From assembly GCA_030656535.1 (NCBI GenBank), contig JAUSPL010000488.1:1-6863 (forward strand): a stretch of 6,863 nucleotides of DNA, read 5' to 3'. This document shows positions 1-4,906 of this stretch, one piece after another. Origin of the DNA: Gemmobacter sp. (GTDB lineage Bacteria; Pseudomonadota; Alphaproteobacteria; Rhodobacterales; Rhodobacteraceae). How positions within the stretch are numbered: the stretch's first letter is position 1; each line of letters opens with the position of its first letter. The position numbers and the translations under genes were made by a program. The notes under the pieces are model-generated. The model did not search any database. It saw only the letters and a list, made by a program, of their open reading frames with translations, and had not been told where the DNA came from.

Positions 1-227
1 GACAGGCCCAGCAATTCGGTGTTCAGCGCGGCGAAATCATCGGCGCGGTTGGCGAAGGCGGTGAACTCGGTGGTGCAGACCGGGGTGAAGTCGGCCGGGT
101 GCGAAAACAGGATCAGCCATTTTCCCTTGTAGTCGGACAGCGATTTCATCCCATGCGTGGTCAGCGCGGTGAAATCGGGGGCGGGTTCGTTCATCCGGGG
201 CGGGCCGGCAGGGGTCATCGCGTTCAT
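1..227 (-). CDS. Peroxiredoxin, 1-Cys/Prx6-like (5' part, runs off the window)
   Basis: Thiol peroxidase that reduces H2O2 and organic hydroperoxides in the cytoplasm. Only the first 75 codons lie in the window; the gene continues beyond base 1. The translation begins MNAMTPAGPPRMNEPAPDFT and contains the peroxiredoxin active-site signature PxxxTxxC as HPADFTPVCTTEF, with the peroxidatic Cys at residue 51. The preceding KWLILFSHPADF strand is typical of the Prx6 / 1-Cys group, but the C-terminal half needed to rule out a resolving Cys is not visible. The ATG at 227 is preceded by AAGGAAA about 6 nt upstream. Met4 and Met12 are possible later starts. It is divergent from oxyR across 111 bp, the usual arrangement for a peroxide-inducible detoxification gene controlled by the neighbouring regulator. 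That regulation is inferred. Confidence 0.9.
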   Translation of the reverse strand, partial: MNAMTPAGPPRMNEPAPDFTALTTHGMKSLSDYKGKWLILFSHPADFTPVCTTEFTAFANRADDFAALNTELLGL

Positions 228-338
228 GTTCGTTTCCTTGTCTTGATTTTCCATGTCCAAACATCTACCCAAGTCGAACACATAGAGGAAATTGATTGTT
301 ATAGTCACAGTCATTGTAAAATTCGATAAGGCAATACC
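228..338. promoter_or_regulatory. Divergent peroxiredoxin/oxyR intergenic region with possible OxyR half-sites
   Basis: This 111-bp region between two divergent start codons is visibly richer in A+T than the flanking genes and must hold both promoters. ATAG tetranucleotides occur at 282-285 and 301-304. ATAG/CTAT half-sites are the core of the known OxyR operator. Here the two ATAGs are 19 bp apart instead of the expected 22, and the CTAT partners are poor (TGAT and CATT at the expected positions), so the match is only suggestive. A TAAAAT at 317-322 could serve as a -10 element for oxyR, without a well-spaced -35. Autoregulation plus activation of the peroxiredoxin is the expected logic for this arrangement. 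Confidence 0.4.
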
Positions 339-1232
339 ATGACCAGTCTGCGCCAGTTTCGCTACCTTGTTGCCCTGTCGGACACGCTGAACTTTTCGCG
401 TGCCGCCGAGATCTGCAACGTCACACAACCCACCCTCTCGGCGGGCATCAAGGAACTTGAAGATCAGCTGGGCATTTCGCTTGCCGAGCGGTCCAAACGC
501 AGCGTGATGCTGACCCCGATCGGCACCGAGATGGCGCGCCGCGCGCGGGCGGTGTTGACCGAAGTCGCAGACATCGAAGACCTTGCCCGCCAGCACGCCG
601 GGTCTGACCTGATGGACCTGCGGCTTGGGGCGATCCCCACGGTCGGGCCGTTTCTGGTGCCGCGCGCCCTGCCGATGATCCGCGCCAAGTGGCCCGAGAT
701 GCGGATATACCTGCGCGAAGAACTGACCGAAGCGCTGGTCGCCGGATTGGTTGATGGGCGGCTTGACCTCATTCTTGTGGCCCTGCCGCATGACGTGGGC
801 TCGATTGAAACCGAACTGCTGTTCGAGGATGGCTATCAGCTTGCCACCCCGCCGGGCCATGCCCTTGCTGCAAGCCTTGAAGTCACGGGTGCCGCGCTGG
901 CCAGATCGCCGCTCTTGCTGCTGGAAAAGGGCCATTGCCTGCAACGCCACGCGCTTTCGGCCTTTCCGCAATCGGGCGCGCAGGCCGATGACGGGTTTGC
1001 CGCCACCAGCCTTCCCACGCTGATTTCCATGGTGGCAGAGGGGCTTGGCATCACCCTGCTGCCGCAGCTTGCGATTGATGCCGGGGCGGCACGGGGGCAG
1101 CAGATCGTGCTGACCCCGCTGCCCGATGCCTGCCCCCGCCGCGTGGTGCTGGGCTGGCGGCCAACGTCGCCGCATGTCGCCCGGTTCCGCGAGATTGCCG
1201 CAGTGCTGCGCGCCACCCGCGCCGCGATGTAG
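339..1232 (+). CDS. oxyR: LysR-family peroxide-sensing regulator, OxyR type
   Basis: Transcription factor of 297 residues, the normal LysR length. Residues 1-60 form the winged helix-turn-helix (FSRAAEICNVTQPTLSAGI), and about 90-297 the periplasmic-binding-protein-like sensor domain. It is assigned to OxyR because the peroxide pocket is recognisable: IPTVGP with Thr101, Thr130, and LLEKGHCLQ with His199 and Cys200, which align with E. coli Thr100, Thr129, His198 and Cys199; ATSLPTL and GITLLP also match. The resolving Cys208 of E. coli is not conserved: the gap-free equivalent is Phe209. The only other cysteines are Cys26, in the DNA-binding domain, and Cys265. The ATG at 339 has an AAGG 7 nt upstream. 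Divergent from a peroxiredoxin gene, its probable target. It may sense peroxide by Cys200 sulfenylation alone, or pair with Cys265; this is inference. Confidence 0.88.
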   Translation: MTSLRQFRYLVALSDTLNFSRAAEICNVTQPTLSAGIKELEDQLGISLAERSKRSVMLTPIGTEMARRARAVLTEVADIEDLARQHAGSDLMDLRLGAIPTVGPFLVPRALPMIRAKWPEMRIYLREELTEALVAGLVDGRLDLILVALPHDVGSIETELLFEDGYQLATPPGHALAASLEVTGAALARSPLLLLEKGHCLQRHALSAFPQSGAQADDGFAATSLPTLISMVAEGLGITLLPQLAIDAGAARGQQIVLTPLPDACPRRVVLGWRPTSPHVARFREIAAVLRATRAAM

Positions 1233-1233
1233 C

Positions 1234-1252
1234 CGCGGGCATCACGCCCGCG
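1234..1252. terminator. Hairpin between convergent oxyR and DsbA-family genes
   Basis: A perfect 7-bp inverted repeat (CGCGGGC at 1234-1240, GCCCGCG at 1246-1252) surrounds a 5-nt loop. It starts one base after the oxyR stop codon and its loop contains most of the stop codon of the opposing gene. The position suits a shared bidirectional terminator. However, there is no T-run on either strand, so intrinsic termination is unproven and the hairpin could merely reflect high GC. Confidence 0.35.
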
Positions 1253-1847
1253 CGGTCCTGATCGCCTCGTCCAGTACGTCCTTCATAAGCGCACCGGGGT
1301 AAAGGGTCTGACCGATGATGTAGGCGGGGGTGCCTGCCAGCCCAAAACTATCGGCCTGCCACATGTTGCGACCCAGATAGGCGTTCCACTTGTCGGACGC
1401 ATCCGTGAAGGCCGCTGTAGCGGCCTCAATGTCGATCCCGGCACCGATGAGCGCCTCGTCGACTTGCGCCGCCGTCAGGCGCGCCTTCGTGGCCATCAGG
1501 GCGGCATTGGCGGCCTCAAACTGGCCCATCTCGGCGGCCCCCAGCGTCAGCCGGGTTGCGCGCAGGGATTCGCCGCCGAAGATCGGCCAATCCTTCATCA
1601 CAAGCCGGATGTTTCCGTCGCGGGCGACAGTTTCAACCAGCAGCGGATGCCCCGATTTGCAATAGGGGCACTGATAGTCGAAGTATTCGACCAGCGTGAT
1701 GTCCCCGTCCGGGTTGCCCATCACCGGGCCATCGGGATCGAACAGCACATCTTCAACGGTCAGATCCGCCTCTTGAGCAATCGCGGGCAGCGGCAGCAGG
1801 GCGGCGGCGGTTCCTGTCAGGATCAGGGTTCTGCGGGTCAGGATCAT
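1242..1847 (-). CDS. Exported DsbA-family thiol:disulfide oxidoreductase
   Basis: Predicted periplasmic thioredoxin-fold protein of 201 residues that makes or rearranges disulfide bonds in exported proteins. Residues 1-24 form a signal peptide (MILTRRTLILTGTAAALLPL, then PAIA, cleavage after Ala24). The twin Arg at 5-6 makes Tat export conceivable, but a Sec signal is equally likely. The redox site is CPYC at 60-63 in the context EYFDYQCPYCKSGHP. The thioredoxin cis-Pro loop is GTPAYIIG, with Thr173-Pro174. The helical insertion lies between about 95 and 160. CPYC with this length fits the Com1/BdbD/ScsC-like DsbA group rather than classical CPHC DsbA. The start chosen is the ATG at 1847, because upstream in-frame sequence belongs to the transpeptidase read in another frame; GGAG lies 10 nt upstream. 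It overlaps the upstream transpeptidase stop by ATGA, so translation was probably coupled to that now broken gene. It converges on oxyR. Confidence 0.9.
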   Translation of the reverse strand: MILTRRTLILTGTAAALLPLPAIAQEADLTVEDVLFDPDGPVMGNPDGDITLVEYFDYQCPYCKSGHPLLVETVARDGNIRLVMKDWPIFGGESLRATRLTLGAAEMGQFEAANAALMATKARLTAAQVDEALIGAGIDIEAATAAFTDASDKWNAYLGRNMWQADSFGLAGTPAYIIGQTLYPGALMKDVLDEAIRTARA

Positions 1848-2272
1848 CGGGTCGGGTCTCCTTCGGGTTCGGTAATTGAGGCAAGGGCGGGCGGCACACC
1901 GGATGGTGGCGTGGTGCCCTGCCCGGCCTCCGCCTCGTTGAGCACAACCACACGGGTGTTGGGCGGCACGCGTTCGTAAAGATCGAGGATGTCCTGATTG
2001 AACAGCCGGATGCAGCCCGCCGAAGTGGCCTGCCCGATAGATGCGGCATCGCTGGTGCCGTGGATGCGATACATCGTGTCCTTGCCGCCTTTGAACAGGT
2101 ACAGCGCACGCGCCCCCAGCGGGTTGTCGATGCCGCCTTCCAGCCCTGCCGCATAGTCCCCATATTTTTCGGGCTGGGTTTTCAGCATGTTCTGGGTCGG
2201 CGTCCAGCCTGGCCATTCGCGCTTGAACGGCACATTGCCGGTGCCAGCAAACGCCAGTCCGGCCTCGCCAAC
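1844..2272 (-). pseudogene. L,D-transpeptidase (YkuD domain), N-terminally truncated remnant
   Basis: This is the C-terminal two thirds of an exported peptidoglycan L,D-transpeptidase. Homology is clear from VGEAGLAFAGTG through EWPGWTPT and NPLGARALYLF to the catalytic block. YRIHGTSD carries the conserved His (codon 2060-2062) and SAGCIRLFNQDILDLYERV the nucleophilic Cys (codon 2012-2014). The stop at 1844-1846 overlaps the DsbA-family start. Intact family members begin with a signal peptide and the first YkuD strands (an IVVD...LYLVE-type segment), and neither is present. Reading upstream past about 2272, the frame stays open to an ATG at 2401, but that stretch is the antisense of methyltransferase debris and encodes no signal peptide. 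The gene therefore looks broken by a rearrangement, with the remainder not yet degraded. A translated but non-exported 185-residue product cannot be excluded. Confidence 0.75.
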
Positions 2273-2691
2273 GGGCTCGGCCTTGAAACCGTCCTGCGAG
2301 AGCTTTGGGGACTGTGCTACATGCCTGCGGTGGGTCTGTTCTCTGCGGCAGAAGTCGGCGCACCGCACCAGCTGGCTGCGGATCTTCATCCTGGCCCACA
2401 CCGATGAGCCTGCATCCGGGCACCGCCAGCCACAACCCGGCGGGCAACAGCGCCTTTACCCGCAAGGCCGAAGCACTGGCGCTGGGCATCACCAACTGGT
2501 CGACCCCCAAGGCGACGGACGGTGCGTAGGGTGGGCCGGGCCAGAGCTATGGGTCGGGCGGCACCCTGCCCCTGCCCGTGCAGGCAGCGCAATGGCAGAC
2601 CCGAGTGGCGGACGACCAGATGGACCGGCGCCGTGGCAACATCAACAGCCAGGGCGTACCGAAGCTGGCGACCGTCGCATTCTTCGTCTGA
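2273..2691 (+). pseudogene. Decayed C-terminal part of a phage-type cytosine-5 DNA methyltransferase
   Basis: Three plus-strand frames each carry a consecutive piece of one protein. First, LGLETVLRELWGLCYMPAVG and then LFSAAEVGAPHQ, the approach to C5-methyltransferase motif VIII (up to 2371). After one extra base, RIFILAHTDEPASG follows in the next frame (from 2379). A further shift near 2400-2415 leads to HPGTASHNPAGNSAFTRKAE and ALGITNWSTPKATDG. The third piece hits TAG at 2527-2529 and resumes as GGPGQSYGSGG and QWQTRVADDQMDRRRG before a TGA at 2689-2691. The repeated W-x-T-(P)-x-x-x-D pattern is typical of the target-recognition region of phage and prophage methyltransferases, recognised from memory of the family. 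The catalytic PC motif IV, ENV motif VI and the C-terminal motifs IX/X are absent. It is a non-functional relic of a mobile element or prophage that abuts the truncated L,D-transpeptidase. Confidence 0.65.
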
Positions 2692-2846
2692 GGTTCTTGG
2701 CTTTACCGGCGAGTGCGGGCCGGGCGCCTGCCGACTTCCCCCGATGCCCGGACTGCATTAATTGGCAAAGGCACTCGGTCGGGGCCTTTGCCACGCGCTT
2801 TCATCATTTTGTTGTGTGCTCTTTGCGGGTAGTGGAGGGCGCCTGT
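2692..2846. other. Gene-free spacer between methyltransferase relic and cytochrome operon
   Basis: No convincing coding sequence is seen on either strand. The stretch holds a perfect 10-bp inverted repeat (listed separately) and may include further unrecognisable decayed methyltransferase sequence in its first 60 bases. No tRNA, attachment site or insertion-sequence end was seen. Confidence 0.5.
2763..2793 (-). terminator. 10-bp perfect hairpin downstream of the cytochrome/amine oxidase operon
   Basis: TGGCAAAGGC (2763-2772) is exactly complementary to GCCTTTGCCA (2784-2793), with an 11-nt loop. It lies 53 bp past the stop of the last operon gene, where a transcription terminator is expected. 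In the operon direction the 3' arm is followed by ATTAATG, not a proper T-run. On the other strand it is followed by a loosely T-rich stretch (2801-2816). A 3'-end stabilising hairpin or Rho-assisted terminator is possible. Confidence 0.5.
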
Positions 2847-3305
2847 TCAATGGTCGTCAGGTGGGCGCAGATGGGCCACTTCCCCGGGGGTGATCGGGTC
2901 CGGGTAATCATTCCCGAAATGGCTGCGCACGTAGTTGGTCACAGCAGCGACCTGTTCATCTGACATCATGGTCCCAAAATGCGGCATGCCATGATACCCG
3001 GTCAAGATGACACCGGCGAGGAAATGCCGCGAGTTCAGTTTCGGATTGCGGGCCAAAGGTGGGTGAGCGCCCGCGCCCGCGCCACCCTCCCCGTCTTCCA
3101 TATGGCAGGCCTGACAGGTGGTCTGATACAGTGCAGCGCCATCCGTTTGCGTAAAGTGATCTGGATGTTCGGAGAAACGCTGCAAAAGCGTTTCCGTTGC
3201 AGCGTCGGATCTCTGCGGCTCTGCCGAGAACCGGGCTTCCTGCGAGGTGACGTTTGTGGCCAGCAGAGTGAGAGCGAGGCCAGCCCAAAGGATATTGCGG
3301 AACAT
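2847..3305 (-). CDS. Small exported monoheme c-type cytochrome (class I)
   Basis: Soluble periplasmic electron carrier of 152 residues. The N-terminus is a signal peptide (MFRNILWAGLALTLLATNVT). One heme-binding motif is present, CQACH at 64-68. The likely axial ligand is Met107 in GYHGMPHFG, with Met113/114 as alternatives, followed by the C-terminal helix DEQVAAVTNYVRSHFG that is usual for class I cytochromes. The DGEGGAGAGAHPPLARNP loop after the heme is typical of dehydrogenase-associated cytochromes. The start chosen is the ATG at 3305, which shares one base with the TGA of the upstream flavoenzyme gene (TGATG). A GTG at 3308 is an in-frame alternative. GGGAG lies about 8 nt before the ATG. 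As last gene of the operon, its probable role is to accept electrons from the flavoprotein encoded just upstream; this is inferred from position. Confidence 0.88.
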   Translation of the reverse strand: MFRNILWAGLALTLLATNVTSQEARFSAEPQRSDAATETLLQRFSEHPDHFTQTDGAALYQTTCQACHMEDGEGGAGAGAHPPLARNPKLNSRHFLAGVILTGYHGMPHFGTMMSDEQVAAVTNYVRSHFGNDYPDPITPGEVAHLRPPDDH

Positions 3306-4906
3306 CACGCATTCTCCCTCTGATCCAGACGTTTGATCGCGTCCAGCGCCGACAGCAGCGAGCCTTCAAGCCACGCGGGGATATGCGAGCAATGCTCGCC
3401 TGCCAGCACCAGCCGGTTGTCGATTTCGCACAGGGTCTTGTAATGCGCGTCACGCAGGTCATCGGTCCACTGACCATAGCAACCCAAGGACCAGTCGACC
3501 CGGTGCCAGACCCATGACGTGCCGGACATGAACTCGGCATCGTATTGCGGATGGATCTGGCGGCCAAAGGCAAGGGCGGCGTCAATGCGCTCCTGCGGGG
3601 TCATCGTCGACCAGGAATAGGTAAAGTTGCGCCCGCCCGTCGCCGTGTCATAGGCGGCCTGCAGGACTGCGGGGCCATCGCTCATGAAGCCGTAGTTTGG
3701 ATAGGCAATCTGCACCAGTGGCAGGTCGGTATAGCTGACCCCGCCCATGATCCAGTCATCCTGTTCCCAGAACCGCCGCCGGAACTCCAGCGCGACTTTG
3801 AAGGCAGATGCATAGGGCACCGCGCCAATCGCCTGCCGCATTTCGTCAGAACAATCGACGTCAAGCTGCACCAGAACCGACAGCGGGATTGTGCAGATGC
3901 ACCAGTCTGCGGCTTCCTCACGCACCATGCCGCCTTGGTCGCCATCCGCATAGGTGACGGTCACGCCGCCGTCACCTTGCGCGATACGAGTGACGCGGGC
4001 GTTGAACTGGATCACCTCCGACACCTCACGGGCAAAGGCGTCCGTGATCGCATCCATGCCGCCCACCGGCTCGAACATCGGTGCCTCAAACGTATAGCTG
4101 TTGAAATTGAACAACTGGTCCCACAGGCCCGACTGCAACAAGGGCGACAAGTCAATCGGTTGCGACGGCGACTTTTCCGCCATCAGCCCACCACCCGGAT
4201 GGATATCCCAGCCGCGCACCCCACCCACATCATCGCTGGCGCGGTAGCGGTCTCGGCGGTCCAGAACGCCCCAGTCCCGGAGCCCCTCCAGTAGTCTTTC
4301 GCGATCCTCGATGCTGACCGCTTCATCCAGCCCCCCCTGATGCAGCGATTTGGCCAGCAGTTCCGCCACATGGCCGCGCATATCCTTTTCGACATGGCCG
4401 ATCCGCTGCGGCTTGCCACCAAAGGCGCGCGATGAATGCAGGAACGCCCTGTTGTTCTTGATGATGAAGGGCTGCAAGGGAACGCCCAGCTTGCGGCAAT
4501 AATCGAATACCGCCCGGTGATGCACCGGCAACCGCCATGGGCCGGGGTTGAAGAACCCGTCGCCTTCGAAATCACAGGTGATCTCATGGCCGCCCATCTC
4601 GGTGTAACGGTCGCCACCCCGCATGGTCAGACAGCGCCCGCCATGCCGGTTCTGGTATTCAAGGATTTTCACCTCATACCCGGCACGACGCATCTCATAG
4701 GCTGCCGCCATCCCCGCGATCCCTGCGCCAAGGATCAGAACACGCCGCCCCTGACGGGGGCCCTGCAGCCCAGGTTCGGCCGTGTAGCCGGACTCGGCCG
4801 CAAACCCCAGACTGGTCATCGCCTGATACATTGCCCCCGCACCGGCGACCTGCCCGATCATGGCCAGCAACTGACGGCGTGTGGGGGTATAGGGCATCTT
4901 GGTCAT
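3305..4906 (-). CDS. Tat-exported flavin amine oxidase/dehydrogenase
   Basis: FAD-dependent enzyme of 533 residues in the monoamine oxidase / L-amino acid oxidase superfamily; the substrate is unknown. Residues 5-36 form a Tat-type signal (PTRRQLLAMIG, Arg10-Arg11). The FAD-binding fold is RRVLILGAGIAGMAAAY (GxGxxG at 60-65) followed by RHGGR at 87-91. The flavin-proximal Lys is probably Lys370 in AFKVALEF. The C-terminal FAD motif is LVLAGEHCSHIPAWLEG at 499-515. SLGCYGQW at 473-480 aligns with the MAO segment that carries the covalent-flavin Cys, here Cys476; Tyr477 and Trp512 would form the aromatic cage. The start is the ATG at 4906, preceded by GGAGG and overlapping the upstream cytochrome stop as ATGA; earlier in-frame codons only mirror that cytochrome gene. 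Flanking cytochrome genes suggest that electrons go to heme rather than O2, as known for nicotine oxidoreductase NicA2 and its cytochrome. It could alternatively be a true H2O2-forming oxidase. Confidence 0.88.
   Translation of the reverse strand: MTKMPYTPTRRQLLAMIGQVAGAGAMYQAMTSLGFAAESGYTAEPGLQGPRQGRRVLILGAGIAGMAAAYEMRRAGYEVKILEYQNRHGGRCLTMRGGDRYTEMGGHEITCDFEGDGFFNPGPWRLPVHHRAVFDYCRKLGVPLQPFIIKNNRAFLHSSRAFGGKPQRIGHVEKDMRGHVAELLAKSLHQGGLDEAVSIEDRERLLEGLRDWGVLDRRDRYRASDDVGGVRGWDIHPGGGLMAEKSPSQPIDLSPLLQSGLWDQLFNFNSYTFEAPMFEPVGGMDAITDAFAREVSEVIQFNARVTRIAQGDGGVTVTYADGDQGGMVREEAADWCICTIPLSVLVQLDVDCSDEMRQAIGAVPYASAFKVALEFRRRFWEQDDWIMGGVSYTDLPLVQIAYPNYGFMSDGPAVLQAAYDTATGGRNFTYSWSTMTPQERIDAALAFGRQIHPQYDAEFMSGTSWVWHRVDWSLGCYGQWTDDLRDAHYKTLCEIDNRLVLAGEHCSHIPAWLEGSLLSALDAIKRLDQRENA

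Noticed and set aside
1848..2510. In-frame 221-codon N-terminal extension of the DsbA-family protein
   Set aside because: The extension is an alternative reading of the transpeptidase and methyltransferase DNA and would bury the signal peptide inside a long chain. The ATG at 1847 is directly followed by a proper signal peptide.
2187..2963. 258-codon plus-strand open frame
   Set aside because: It runs antisense through the transpeptidase, through one frame of the methyltransferase relic and into the antisense of the monoheme cytochrome gene; only a short stretch (RIFILAHTDEPASG) resembles a protein family.
3545..4294. 249-codon plus-strand open frame
   Set aside because: Antisense to the flavoenzyme gene, with His/Arg-rich composition and no recognisable domain.
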